Shown: positions 21,477 to 30,425 of the stretch, piece by piece
Numbering within the stretch: the stretch's first letter is position 1
Layout of the letters: every line of letters begins with the position of its first letter
Source of the DNA: Robiginitomaculum sp.
Lineage (GTDB): Bacteria > Pseudomonadota > Alphaproteobacteria > Caulobacterales > Maricaulaceae
Length of the DNA: 39,014 nt
Direction of reading: 5' to 3'
Assembly (NCBI GenBank): GCA_002733495.1
Contig: NVVV01000067.1
Coordinates: forward strand, 1-39,014
Notes under the pieces: generated by a model
The model's input: only the letters and a program-made list of their open reading frames with translations
Database searches by the model: none
What the model was told of the DNA's origin: nothing
Position numbers and translations under genes: made by a program

Positions 21477-23251
21477 TCGTTCAGTTAAGTGCTGATACCG
21501 CACAGCTAGATACCGCATTAACCGATACAGATAACAAGTTAGATAAGTTAGGCGGCACTACCACAAAGACTGACGGCAAGCTTAGTAAGTTTACTAGTGT
21601 AGCTAAGGGCGCTGCCGTTGCGTTAACTGCTGCTGCCGTTGCTGCTGCTGCCCTCATCACTGAAACTGTTCAATACGCCAAAGAATTAACTATTGCCACA
21701 AAGCGAAACGGCGAAAACATCGAGAAGATGCAAGCATGGGCTTTTGCTGCAAATACTGTTGGCGTGTCACTCGAAAAGCTTGGTGACATTGGTAAAGATA
21801 CAAACGAGAAAGTATCTGAATTTATTGCTACGGGCGGTGGCGGATTTCAAGACTTCGCTGATGTAATGGGGCTAACTGGTGTTGAGGCAAGAGCGCTAGC
21901 AAAAGATTTTGAAGAAATGAGCGGGACAGATGTTCTTCAGGAAATGGTTAGGCGCATGGAGGAAGGTGGAATTTCTGCCGGTCAAATGTCTTTTGCCCTT
22001 GAAGGTATGGCATCCGATACCACTGATTTAATCCCTTTATTGAAAGACGGCTCTTCTGCGTTAAAGGCATTAACTGATGACTTTGACGCCATGAATGTGG
22101 CATTAACTCAAGAAGATATAAATAAAATAACTGCTGTTGGCATTGAATTCGACAAGATGACAGCGAAACTTAGCGGCGAATCAAGGCAAGCTGTTGCTGA
22201 TTATGCAGAGGAAATAGCAAGAGCGATAAAAGTTACCACTGAGTTTTTAGTTACTACCGGGAACGTGTTTAGTTTGATCGCTACTGGCTGGGGTAATATC
22301 CTTGAAATATCACAAGCAGCCGTTACTGATATGGTTAACGGTACTGATACATTAACAGGCGTATTACAAGAGCGCGCAAAATTAACAACTGATGTTATTA
22401 ACAAGTTAAAGGAAGACGTTAAAAAGGGCGCAGAAAGCATAGGCAAGGACTTAGTTATACCAACTATCGCTGACGAGGATAGTGCTATTAGTTCAGGTGG
22501 TGATGATGAAGACAATCCAACAATAAAGAAAATCAACCGCGAAATTGAGGCTATTAAGGATAGATTTAAAACTGAGCAAGAATTGCTATTAAAAAAATTC
22601 GATGAGGAAAACGCGCTATTTGATGTTGAGATAGAAAACATTGCTGAACGTGACGAGTTAAAACTTCAATTACTTCAAGAGTTCGAAGAAAATACCGCTG
22701 CAATAAAACAAAAGGCTAGAGATAAAGAAGCTGAAGCACTTAAAAAAGAAGAGGCGGCAGCACGTAAAGCAGCATCAAAGCTCGATAAAGATAAAAGAAA
22801 ACTTAGCAAGACTGAAGAGAAGAATGCTAAACAAGATGCTGATAGGGAGGCGCAATTCGCACGTGACTCAATGGCGTTAGCTGCATTTATATTCGAAGAT
22901 AACAAAGGCGTAGCGGCAGGTATCGCGTTAATGAATACCGCTCAAGGCGTCACAAAGGCTCTAGCATCACAGGATTATGCTGGCGCTGCTCTTACTGGCG
23001 TCATGGGCGCTGCTCAGATTGCGGCTATACTAGGAGCGTCAAAAGGTGGAGGTAGTGTTCCATCTGTTAGCTCTGCGCCACCTGTACAATCAAGAGATGC
23101 AGACTTTCAGCAAGAAACATCAAGCCTAGACTTTACCGATGCAAGTGCTAGCGGCTCACAATTATTAAATATAACCGTACCTGATGGTGATGAAATAGGC
23201 GCAGCAGTTGCTAACTGGCTCAAGAATGCACAAATAACAGGTAACGCATAA
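21458..23251 (+). CDS. Tape measure protein
   Basis: 597 residues, short for the family, which suggests a tail of roughly 90 nm. N-terminus 'EKLIVQLSADTAQLDTAL' and 'LDKLGGTTTKTDGKLSKF' are typical openings. A hydrophobic Ala-rich segment at 48-66 and several helices follow. The central region (about 340-480) is a strongly charged coiled coil. The 'AAGIALMNTAQGVTKALASQDY' type segment near 490-510 with 'MGAAQIAAILGASKGG' is the usual late membrane-active stretch. C-terminal 40 residues are polar. Overlaps the end of GT by 19 bp. Confidence 0.85.
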   Translation: MATEKLIVQLSADTAQLDTALTDTDNKLDKLGGTTTKTDGKLSKFTSVAKGAAVALTAAAVAAAALITETVQYAKELTIATKRNGENIEKMQAWAFAANTVGVSLEKLGDIGKDTNEKVSEFIATGGGGFQDFADVMGLTGVEARALAKDFEEMSGTDVLQEMVRRMEEGGISAGQMSFALEGMASDTTDLIPLLKDGSSALKALTDDFDAMNVALTQEDINKITAVGIEFDKMTAKLSGESRQAVADYAEEIARAIKVTTEFLVTTGNVFSLIATGWGNILEISQAAVTDMVNGTDTLTGVLQERAKLTTDVINKLKEDVKKGAESIGKDLVIPTIADEDSAISSGGDDEDNPTIKKINREIEAIKDRFKTEQELLLKKFDEENALFDVEIENIAERDELKLQLLQEFEENTAAIKQKARDKEAEALKKEEAAARKAASKLDKDKRKLSKTEEKNAKQDADREAQFARDSMALAAFIFEDNKGVAAGIALMNTAQGVTKALASQDYAGAALTGVMGAAQIAAILGASKGGGSVPSVSSAPPVQSRDADFQQETSSLDFTDASASGSQLLNITVPDGDEIGAAVANWLKNAQITGNA

Positions 23252-24033
23252 TGACAATAATTACGAATGTATCAGGTTCACCGCTAGCTGACGGACTATC
23301 AATCTCAACCACTAACGTGTTAATTAACCAAGTGCCAACGATAACAGATGCCGGCACTAATGAAGTGCCGGCGAATATATCCGATCCTGACCATTCATTA
23401 AATTATACGTGTGGAACTTCTGTTGCTCATTTTGCTGTTAGCTATGGCGCTCAAACTAATATTAGCTATGTGGCGATATCAGGCCATACAGCAGCAACAC
23501 CAACACAGGCAACCATCGAGTTATACAACGGTGCGACTTTAATTGATAGCGTAGTGTTAGCGAGAAATAATAACGTAATGTTTACTTTTCCCGCTCAAAC
23601 ATTCCAAGACTTGATAGTTAAATTTGTTACTGTGCCGAACAATTTTCAAATGACTGTAAGCTATATTGCCGCAGGTACTCACTTGACTATTTTAACTGGT
23701 GAGCAAGCTGGTTATAAACGTAACTGGTTAAACCGCCATCAAGTTCAACGCACAACCACTAACTTGCAAGTAGGACCAGTATCATCATTAACACAAAAGA
23801 AATCGTTAAAAGGTACGTTGTCATTACCTAACGAGGTTGTATCTTTTGCTGAAGGAGCATGGCAAACATTTATTGATTTTGCCTTTGATGAACCTTTCTT
23901 TATCAAGGAGGTTGGCAGCAAGCCTGAATCAAGCTACATTTGTTTCGACCCTATGTTTGATACTAACGCTCACTCACAAACAAGGGCGCTCGATATGATC
24001 AAACTTAAATTCACAGTGTTTAACGGATTATAA
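23251..24033 (+). CDS. Distal tail protein-like
   Basis: 260 residues. Residues 35-140 form a beta sandwich of galactose-binding type (LNYTCGTSVAHFAVSYGAQ, SYVAISGHTAAT, ATIELYNGATLIDSVVL). Residues 150-260 contain 'YKRNWLNRHQVQRTTTN', 'KKSLKGTLSLPNEVVSFAEG' and 'FDPMFDTNAHSQTRALDMIK'. It lies between tape measure and tip genes, the place of the distal tail ring. The domain layout (ring domain plus carbohydrate-binding domain) fits evolved Dit proteins; family membership is inferred. Confidence 0.55.
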   Translation: MTIITNVSGSPLADGLSISTTNVLINQVPTITDAGTNEVPANISDPDHSLNYTCGTSVAHFAVSYGAQTNISYVAISGHTAATPTQATIELYNGATLIDSVVLARNNNVMFTFPAQTFQDLIVKFVTVPNNFQMTVSYIAAGTHLTILTGEQAGYKRNWLNRHQVQRTTTNLQVGPVSSLTQKKSLKGTLSLPNEVVSFAEGAWQTFIDFAFDEPFFIKEVGSKPESSYICFDPMFDTNAHSQTRALDMIKLKFTVFNGL

Positions 24034-26424
24034 ATGGCAACTTTTGAAGCTACGCAGGGCATAAGAAATCAACATCATTTTGAGGTGCTGGAAATTGACT
24101 TGCCTGTAATTACCGGCGCCTGTACTCTTGGTGCTGTAAATGGTACTGGCACACCTTTAACGTGCGACCAAGTATGGTCTGGCGAATATAAAACTTATTA
24201 TTTCACAAATGAAAACGCCCCTACTTTACCCTCTATAAATGGCGAACCTATTTACCGATTAATCAAATCAATAAAAGAAACATCAACAGAGTTGAAGCCG
24301 GGTGACGGACTATCAAGTAGGTCGTCTTTGTCTTTGGTGTTATCTGATGTTACAAAGCAAGATCCAAATATTGGCGCTCCTGGTGTAACTGATACAGTAA
24401 AATTACAAGGTACTTATCTAGGTAAGTTATCTGCTAGGCAAATATTCGAGAATAAAAATTGCAGGTTAAAGCTTTATCGAGTGCAAGCGGATGGGAGTAT
24501 AGATTTAGTTAACGGTGCACAAACTCGAAGTTATTTAACTGACACTATGTCATTAAATAAAAATGGTACATGGAGTTTAGCGTGCAAAGATGTTTTATCA
24601 TTAGTTAACCTTGGCGAGAAGTCCTGGCCCATTACTCAGGGTGGTTTTTTACGTCAAGACATTGATGATGCAGTAGTGGCTATTCCTGTTGATGAATTCG
24701 TCGATTGGTCTAGCGCTTTCGCTGTTCGTATCGGTGATGAGTACCTTGAGATAATCAGCGTATCAAATAACCTAACAAATACAGCAACACTAAACATTGA
24801 GCCTAGAGGCTCTAAAATATTCGCGCCTGTATCGGGTGTATTATTAACAAGAACTATAGCTGATGATCATAGCGCTGGCGATGAAGTATTTATATGTGAT
24901 TTATCAGATGATGAAACTATTGATTCACTAATAACAAAAATACTAGTCGAGTCTGACTTCCCTGTCGGACTAATACCAGTAGCAGAGTGGGCGGCAGAGG
25001 TCGCAGAATGGCACGCAAACGATAAAATAAACACATTACATAGTGAGTCGGAAAGCGTTAATGATGTTATTAACCGCATCCTGACAGGCTTCTTAATGGA
25101 CTTATGGTTCTCTGTAACTGAGAATAAAACAAGGTTATCAGCTATTAGTGTTTGGAAGCAATCAGAAGCAGTACTCACTGAAGGTAAAGAGATAAACGCC
25201 TACTCTATAAAGAAGATGGCAAAGGAGGCTATGAGGGCCACTAGAGCATTAGTTATTTATGATAAAGATAACCTAGCTGATTCTGATGATACCTCAAGTT
25301 TCAATAAAGGCTCGCAATTTTCTGACCCTGTACTAATCAGTCCTGCATTATTTGTTAAGCATAAAGATAAATTATTTAATAATAACTTTTTACTAAGTAA
25401 AGATGCTGCTGATTTATTAACACAGCGATATGTTAGCCGGTTTAAGTTCACACCTTTTGAACGCTCGTTTATAACCGATGAAAAATATCTAACATTTAAG
25501 ACAGGTGATGTTGTTGATTTAGCGACTACTGTTGACCAAGGTATTTTCGGCTTGCCATCTGGAAACATTAGGGCGCAAATAACAAGAATAAACCCTAAGT
25601 ATAAAGGCGGCAGAACATACGAAGTAAAAGCGCTAACTTATGAAGCAGCGTTTGATAGCGGCACTGAAATAGTTCTAAATGAACCGTTAGGCTCTGTTAA
25701 TTTATACATCCTTGCCGGCGCACCTTCTCAGCCAATCGACCTAACATTTGTATTTGATGGCTCGTATTCTTTCGGTGATGTTTCGATAAGTGCAGGGCCA
25801 TTTGTTGCTGGCTCTAAACTTACTATCATCATGGTAAACGGTTTTGACGGTCAAGCGTCCGGTGGTATAGGTGGCGCTGGTGAGGGTATATTATTCTCTA
25901 ATGAGTCTGGTACATGGGAAAGCGTACAATCAAGCGGTAACGGCGGTAATGGCGGTATTGTATATGATGCTCAAGGCGTTGACACTGATATTTATTTCAG
26001 TGGTGCAACTACTAGTACTGCTTTTCCTGTCGCTGATGGTTACATTCGCGCTCCTGGTGCTGGCGGTAAAGGTACTGACTCAAATCAAGCTGGCGGTGCA
26101 GCATCAATAGGTTATGGCGGTAACGCTGGCGGCGGTGGTGCTGGTAGAAATGCTGGCATAGGTGGTACAACCGGCTCGGCATTCAGTGAAAGCGGGGCAA
26201 AAACTGCTGTTGATGGCGGCTCAGCAAGTAACGGTGATATAATTGGCAACGGAGGTGCATCTAATAGCATAGCTCAATCACCTACTGCTGATGATGGTGG
26301 TGACTGGGGGCAAGATACTACAGTAGCACTCGCTGGTTCTGGTATAATCGATTCAGGCGCAACGGTAAACCTATTCGGGGACACTCCCTCAAGATACATA
26401 AACGGCCAAGGTAATCATCCTTAG
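24034..26424 (+). CDS. Tail tip/hub protein with glycine-rich C-terminal adhesin domain
   Basis: 796 residues, starting right after the previous stop. Residues 1-560 resemble tail hub proteins (segments 'SIKETSTELKPGDGLSSRSS', 'VNDVINRILTGFLMDLWFS', 'RYVSRFKFTPFERSF', 'LTFKTGDVVDL', 'RAQITRINPKYKGG'), with substantial insertions. Residues about 600-780 are extremely rich in Gly, Ala and Asn (GGIGGAGEG, GNGGNGG, GAGGKG, GYGGNAGGGGAG, GIGG), like the polyglycine-II sandwich of T2/S16 gp38 adhesins. The C-terminus may therefore contact the host receptor. The stop overlaps that of an antisense gene. Confidence 0.65.
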   Translation: MATFEATQGIRNQHHFEVLEIDLPVITGACTLGAVNGTGTPLTCDQVWSGEYKTYYFTNENAPTLPSINGEPIYRLIKSIKETSTELKPGDGLSSRSSLSLVLSDVTKQDPNIGAPGVTDTVKLQGTYLGKLSARQIFENKNCRLKLYRVQADGSIDLVNGAQTRSYLTDTMSLNKNGTWSLACKDVLSLVNLGEKSWPITQGGFLRQDIDDAVVAIPVDEFVDWSSAFAVRIGDEYLEIISVSNNLTNTATLNIEPRGSKIFAPVSGVLLTRTIADDHSAGDEVFICDLSDDETIDSLITKILVESDFPVGLIPVAEWAAEVAEWHANDKINTLHSESESVNDVINRILTGFLMDLWFSVTENKTRLSAISVWKQSEAVLTEGKEINAYSIKKMAKEAMRATRALVIYDKDNLADSDDTSSFNKGSQFSDPVLISPALFVKHKDKLFNNNFLLSKDAADLLTQRYVSRFKFTPFERSFITDEKYLTFKTGDVVDLATTVDQGIFGLPSGNIRAQITRINPKYKGGRTYEVKALTYEAAFDSGTEIVLNEPLGSVNLYILAGAPSQPIDLTFVFDGSYSFGDVSISAGPFVAGSKLTIIMVNGFDGQASGGIGGAGEGILFSNESGTWESVQSSGNGGNGGIVYDAQGVDTDIYFSGATTSTAFPVADGYIRAPGAGGKGTDSNQAGGAASIGYGGNAGGGGAGRNAGIGGTTGSAFSESGAKTAVDGGSASNGDIIGNGGASNSIAQSPTADDGGDWGQDTTVALAGSGIIDSGATVNLFGDTPSRYINGQGNHP

Positions 26425-26993
26425 TAAATCGCCGCGTGTAGTAAAAACCCTTTTGCTACGCGCGGGTCAATAGCTTCTTTTGATGCAATAATTAAAGCTT
26501 GTTTTTTTGCTTGTCTATATGCAGTAACAGCAAGCTCTATTGTTTTATGTGAGCCTAGATTTACCCTTTTATTCTTTATTGTTATGTAGGCTAAGAAGTT
26601 GTTGTTTTGATTGTGGTAACAAACGCCTTTAGGGTATTTGCCTCTTATGCTTTTAGCATCACATAGTATATGATTTTCAGAAGGCGAAACAAACGCGCAA
26701 GTTTCTGGTGAATACATCTTGTTTAAAGGGTTTATTATATCTTTATCCAGCTGTTTATCTTGCCAATCTTGTTTTTGCATCCATAACTTAAAGCTAGAGA
26801 AATACAGCCAGTCATCACAAACATAACAGTCTTTATACGTAGGGCTTGTTTTATGAAAGCAGTCAGAATAACAGCGCTTAATCATGTGTGCCCACCTTGA
26901 ATAGTAAGGGCAAACCCATTTAGGGTTTCTACTCTTTATAGGTGTGAGAGAGTCATTAATACCAACACCAAATAAAATTGTTTTTTTTGTCAT
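26421..26993 (-). CDS. Homing-endonuclease-like protein 2, with AP2-like domain (antisense)
   Basis: 190 residues from the ATG at 26993 with AAGGT 7 nt upstream; the frame extends to 27056 without a site. Core: 'LFGVGINDS', 'YYSRWAHMIKRCYSD', 'SPTYKDCYVCDDWLYFSSF', 'KQDWQDKQLDKDII', 'NKMYSPETCAFVSPSEN'. C-terminus about 130-175: 'YPKGVCYHNQNNNFLAYITI', 'VNLGSHKTIELAVTAYRQA', an AP2-type domain. Paralog of 12244-12867 and 38101-38754. It is the only leftward gene within the tail block and its TAA shares two bases with the tip gene TAG, so insertion was precise. It has its own promoter. Confidence 0.68.
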   Translation of the reverse strand: MTKKTILFGVGINDSLTPIKSRNPKWVCPYYSRWAHMIKRCYSDCFHKTSPTYKDCYVCDDWLYFSSFKLWMQKQDWQDKQLDKDIINPLNKMYSPETCAFVSPSENHILCDAKSIRGKYPKGVCYHNQNNNFLAYITIKNKRVNLGSHKTIELAVTAYRQAKKQALIIASKEAIDPRVAKGFLLHAAIY

Positions 26994-27026
26994 TTTAGCT
27001 ACCTTAAAAAATATTACTATATCCTG

Positions 27027-27056
27027 TATAATACAGTATAACCTTAACATTAACAA
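27027..27056. promoter_or_regulatory. Symmetric divergent promoter between tip-region genes
   Basis: Leftward: TTGTTA (complement of 27051-27056), 17-nt spacer, TATTAT (complement of 27028-27033). Rightward: TATAAT at 27027-27032, preceded by TG, with no good -35. Both -10 elements overlap within the palindrome CTGTATAATACAG (27024-27036). It would serve both the antisense gene at 26993 and the tailspike gene at 27072. Confidence 0.5.
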
Positions 27057-27071
27057 CTCAGGTGATCACTA

Positions 27072-29078
27072 ATGAAAGCATATCATAATACGGCGGGGTT
27101 GAAATTTGACGATCCAACAACAGGAAACGCAGCTAGTGGTGCACTAGTTACAGTAAGGATTAATAGCTCTCAATCATTATCTGTTATTTATGATCTTGAT
27201 GATGTCGCTACTGGAAACCCTTTAACGGCTGATTCGAATGGTAATTATTCCTTTAAGGCGGCTGATGATATTTATGACATTATAATCAGTGAAGGCACAG
27301 CGAACGAAGAAAAGTTAGTAAAAGTTGAAATTGCAGAGATACCAACAACGCCGATTTTAATCAACGACCTATCACAAGCTTATGAGTTTGATGATGTTGA
27401 GGCTATTTTAACTAGTACTGATAGCTTTCCCAATGGAAAAATAGGAGCGACAAAAGCCTATGAAGCCATAGGGGATGGCGGCGTAATAACTTACATTTAC
27501 GACACCGGCAAAGATAAGGCCATGCATAACGGTGTAAGTATAATCGACCCTACTCACACAGGGCCAGTTTCATCTGCTGGATTCTTACTCCCTGAAAATG
27601 TTGGTGGTGGTGTGTGGGTTGGTATATCTGGCTCTTATGTTAGAACATTTAACGTAACTGTTGGTGCATCGTCGCAATTCGTAACACTAAACGAAGCGAT
27701 TAACCACCTATCCAACATCAAACCAACATATATGGTTAACCCTAATGAAATAGGATCGCGCGAAGATACAAACATAAACGTAACCTTATCCGCTGGCTTT
27801 GTAATGCAAGAGCAATTACTTTTATCAAACGTTGATTTAGGCTACATCTGGATTACGGCAGCTGATGCGGTAACAACAGTAATTAGAAGCTCAATGACTA
27901 GGGAATTCGTATCTCGCGGGTTGCTAGAGTCAAAGCCTTTGTTCGGCATTAGCAACGGCGTATTCCCCACACTTAACGCTGTCGTGTTTAGTATCGACTC
28001 AAGCGGTGCCGCTAACGGAAGAAACGGAATCGTGTGTCGAGATAACGGATCTATTTATTTTAATTTTGGTGTTGGCATCCTTAATGCTTGGTGGGGTTGC
28101 TACCTATCTTATAGAAGTCGCGCTAACGTTATGGATTTAGATGTTTCTGGATTTCTAGAGCATGGAATTCATATTCGCCATAACTCGCATCTAACTGGGC
28201 GTAACTTAGTAAAAGCTAATGGCGGCACAGGTCGAGCATTAAATGTTGAGTCTAACTCAGTAATTGAAATAACGGGCGGCTGTCAGATAATAAACAGCAT
28301 ATCCACGCCAACCGCTAATTTAAGGGCTTCAGGCAATTCAACAATAACAATATCCGGTAATACAGGCTTATTCACTGAAGCAGAACGAACTATTGATGCA
28401 ACAACGCTCTCTGTTATTTACTGTGAACAATCCTCTAAAATATCAGTGTTTGAACACAACCTTGATCACTCCGTACCTGTTAATTGTTTTGCGGTGGTAA
28501 CGTGTACGACTAATGGGTATGTTGATATCAGTACATCTAGAATAATAGCTATAGCACCTCAAAGGGCATTATGGGCGCAGGAAGGCGGCGAGATAAAAGC
28601 ACAAGGAGTTGCTGGCGTAGGATGTACTCAAGAGGGTCTATTGATTGAAGCAGGCGGTATTATTGACGCGACTGCCGGTGATTTCTCCGGCTCAGTAATA
28701 GGTGCGAGTATATCTGATTCAGAGTTAAGAGGTAGCAATATAGACCTTAGCAACTGCTCAAGTTACGGAATATTCTCAACAATCGCGGGAGAAGTTAACG
28801 TATCATTTGCAGATATTTCAGGCTGTGGTAATGATGCAATATTTGCAAGAAGGGGTTCTGTTATTAAGTGCCCTAACGCTAATTTATCCTCTACTGTCAT
28901 GGCAATAAACGCACTAGAAAGCTCACATGTTTACGCTAACAACGCTAACACAACCAGGACGACCGCCGGTAATTCTGTAACGATAGCAGGTGGCAGTATA
29001 GTTAGTAATGTTGGCGGTACAGGTCAAGCAAGCACAGCCGTTAACGCAGTTACACAGGATGGTATTATATTTAGATAG
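27072..29078 (+). CDS. Tailspike/tail fibre, parallel beta-helix protein
   Basis: 668 residues, AGGTGA upstream. Residues 1-95 form a particle-binding head: 'NAASGALVTVRINSSQSL', 'YDLDDVATGNPLTADSNGNY', 'FKAADDIYDIIISEG'. Residues 100-215 hold a beta-helix entry domain with 'VITYIYDTGKDK' and 'FVTLNEAINHLSNIKPTYM'. From about 220 to 640 the chain is made of short turns with Asn ladders and Gly/Ser/Thr (GRNGIVCRDNGSIYFN, HGIHIRHNSHLTGRNLVKA, SISDSELRGSNIDLSN), typical of right-handed beta-helices. Likely receptor-binding, perhaps polysaccharide-cleaving; no active site was identified. Confidence 0.75.
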   Translation: MKAYHNTAGLKFDDPTTGNAASGALVTVRINSSQSLSVIYDLDDVATGNPLTADSNGNYSFKAADDIYDIIISEGTANEEKLVKVEIAEIPTTPILINDLSQAYEFDDVEAILTSTDSFPNGKIGATKAYEAIGDGGVITYIYDTGKDKAMHNGVSIIDPTHTGPVSSAGFLLPENVGGGVWVGISGSYVRTFNVTVGASSQFVTLNEAINHLSNIKPTYMVNPNEIGSREDTNINVTLSAGFVMQEQLLLSNVDLGYIWITAADAVTTVIRSSMTREFVSRGLLESKPLFGISNGVFPTLNAVVFSIDSSGAANGRNGIVCRDNGSIYFNFGVGILNAWWGCYLSYRSRANVMDLDVSGFLEHGIHIRHNSHLTGRNLVKANGGTGRALNVESNSVIEITGGCQIINSISTPTANLRASGNSTITISGNTGLFTEAERTIDATTLSVIYCEQSSKISVFEHNLDHSVPVNCFAVVTCTTNGYVDISTSRIIAIAPQRALWAQEGGEIKAQGVAGVGCTQEGLLIEAGGIIDATAGDFSGSVIGASISDSELRGSNIDLSNCSSYGIFSTIAGEVNVSFADISGCGNDAIFARRGSVIKCPNANLSSTVMAINALESSHVYANNANTTRTTAGNSVTIAGGSIVSNVGGTGQASTAVNAVTQDGIIFR

Positions 29079-29082
29079 GGTT

Positions 29083-29115
29083 AACGCGCTTACTCGATGG
29101 TAAGCGCGTTTTTTA
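29083..29115 (+). terminator. Strong rho-independent terminator
   Basis: AACGCGCTTAC (29083-29093), loop TCGATG, GTAAGCGCGTT (29100-29110), then TTTT. Perfect 11-bp stem. Ends the tail transcription unit; the T-run overlaps the stop of the convergent gene. Confidence 0.9.
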
Positions 29116-29313
29116 ATATTTCTGGTCTGCATCAATAAATAAAAAATTATCATTTTCGTAATCATTAAAATCAACACTAAAATCACCCTTGCCAATTGCC
29201 ACGCAAACCCCTTCCCACGTAGTAAGTACAGGTAAATCTTCAGGGTATTTTCTTAATATGTCAATAAACTCACCTACCGTGATTGTTTTCATTCCTGATT
29301 TGGTTACTTTCAT
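29113..29313 (-). CDS. Small conserved phage protein
   Basis: 66 residues, AAAGGAATTAAA upstream of ATG. 'TITVGEFIDILRKYPEDLPV' and 'TTWEGVCVAI' are typical of a small phage/bacterial family where 'L-x-K-Y-P-x-D-x-P-V' precedes a beta strand; function is unknown. Last gene of the leftward ninG operon. Confidence 0.65.
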   Translation of the reverse strand: MKVTKSGMKTITVGEFIDILRKYPEDLPVLTTWEGVCVAIGKGDFSVDFNDYENDNFLFIDADQKY

Positions 29314-29331
29314 TTTAATTCCTTTATTTAA

Positions 29332-29865
29332 TTATGTAAGCGCTATTAATTCTTTCAACTTCAACCTGTAGCAGAGTTCGATCTCCTTGAGTTCTGCGCA
29401 GGTATATCGCCTAACCTTATTCAGGCTCAATGCTAAAAACCTTTCTTGCCCTATGCGTTCAATTATAACCGGCCTGTACTCGCCTATATTGCCGGATAAG
29501 TGATTGTTGCATATACTGCATTGCTTATGGCAGTTATCCTCATTAAAGCGTACATCCGGTCGCGCCTTGGTAGTATAGAAGTGCCCAGCGTGCCATTGGC
29601 CAGTCCAATCTTTAGTTTTATCGCAACTAACACAACCTACATCTTTATCTCTCGCACGAATAAAAGTATTAAATACTTGCTGAGCAACTTTAGCCCTAAG
29701 TGTTTTGTCGTTATCCTTAAATTCACGCTTTCGAATAACTGCCTTTTTATCAGACTTCTTTTCCCTTTCGAGTTTTGCATATTCAGCTAAACACTTCGGA
29801 TCAAAGCAAGCCTTTTGCAGGAAATACTTAGGCTCGAATTTATCCTTACATATTTTACACTTCAT
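29332..29865 (-). CDS. ninG: NinG-like recombination protein
   Basis: 177 residues from the ATG at 29865 (GGAG 8 nt upstream; the frame extends to 29886). Zinc-binding N-terminus 'MKCKICKDKFEPKYFLQKAC', basic coiled segment (residues 35-70), then the NinG core 'CVSCDKTKDWTGQWHAGHFY', 'RPDVRFNEDNCHKQCSICN' and 'HLSGNIGEYR'. These H, C and N positions resemble an HNH-type zinc nuclease fold. Lambda NinG (Rap) processes recombination intermediates. Its presence fits the ERF/YqaJ recombination system. Confidence 0.85.
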   Translation of the reverse strand: MKCKICKDKFEPKYFLQKACFDPKCLAEYAKLEREKKSDKKAVIRKREFKDNDKTLRAKVAQQVFNTFIRARDKDVGCVSCDKTKDWTGQWHAGHFYTTKARPDVRFNEDNCHKQCSICNNHLSGNIGEYRPVIIERIGQERFLALSLNKVRRYTCAELKEIELCYRLKLKELIALT

Positions 29866-29959
29866 CGGGGTTACTCCAACTATCAATTAACTCTCTTGTC
29901 ATACAAATCACAATCGCTATACATAATATAGCGGTCCAATAAACCATTAAATCAATCAT
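29855..29959 (-). CDS. Very small single-TM protein
   Basis: 34 residues (MIDLMVYWTAILCIAIVICM...). One membrane segment followed by a short polar tail. It overlaps the stop of the gene before it and runs 11 bases into ninG, and contains the ninG ribosome site. Reality is supported by continuous packing only. Confidence 0.4.
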   Translation of the reverse strand: MIDLMVYWTAILCIAIVICMTRELIDSWSNPDEV

Positions 29960-30143
29960 TATCGCCCCGCTTTAGTGATTCAATCTCAAGCTTTTTATAT
30001 TCTATTTGCAGCTCAAGCAATGATTTTTCTTTGTACTCAGTCGCGTTACTTTCTGCTGAATAATCAGTGTAAGCAAAAAAAGCACAAGTAATCATTACGC
30101 CCCAGCCAAAACCCACAAAAATATTCCTCCAATCTTCACCCAT
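29952..30143 (-). CDS. Small membrane protein with coiled tail
   Basis: 63 residues from the ATG at 30143 (MGEDWRNIFVGFGWGVMI). One membrane segment at about 8-26, then a charged helix (LLELQIEYKKLEIESLKRG). This topology resembles i-spanin-like or leader peptidase-like small phage proteins, but it lies in an early operon, so a spanin role is unlikely. Function unknown. Confidence 0.55.
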   Translation of the reverse strand: MGEDWRNIFVGFGWGVMITCAFFAYTDYSAESNATEYKEKSLLELQIEYKKLEIESLKRGDND

Positions 30144-30255
30144 GACCAAAAACCCTCACTATATAAAAATAAGTATTACCCATCGCTAACCCTGCAATAA
30201 CAAAACCAAGGAAGCACTTTGTATAGTGCTTCATGTTGGGCGTTATGCTAATCAT
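30136..30255 (-). CDS. Very small membrane protein
   Basis: 39 residues (MISITPNMKHYTKCFLGFVI...). A single hydrophobic stretch at about 14-35. Start overlaps the previous stop (ATGA) and end overlaps the next start. Evidence is limited to gene packing and the hydrophobic profile. Confidence 0.4.
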   Translation of the reverse strand: MISITPNMKHYTKCFLGFVIAGLAMGNTYFYIVRVFGHG

Positions 30256-30401
30256 CTTAATTCTGCCGTAGCATACCAGCCAACATTAAAAGGCTCTTCA
30301 CATTCAGGACAGTCAATTTCTACACTGTCACAAGCAAAACCAGATAAATCAAAATTATCTAAATCAATATTCTTTTCACAATGAGGGCAATCAATATTCA
30401 T
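30252..30401 (-). CDS. Zinc-ribbon protein
   Basis: 49 residues with two CxxC knuckles: CPHC (residues 5-8) and CPEC (31-34), separated by an acidic segment. AAGGAGAGTTAAA is an excellent ribosome site. Acidic zinc ribbons of this size often bind host transcription factors or nucleic acid; no specific target is evident. Confidence 0.65.
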   Translation of the reverse strand: MNIDCPHCEKNIDLDNFDLSGFACDSVEIDCPECEEPFNVGWYATAELR

Positions 30402-30425
30402 TTTAACTCTCCTTACCTATATAAA

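Noticed and set aside
22201..22641. 146-residue antisense frame within the tape measure gene
   Set aside because: Ser/Leu-rich shadow of the coiled-coil coding strand, no ribosome site, and surrounded by clear rightward tail genes.
24867..25568. Antisense frames of about 100 residues in the tip gene
   Set aside because: No start context and no family resemblance; complement of a well-supported gene.
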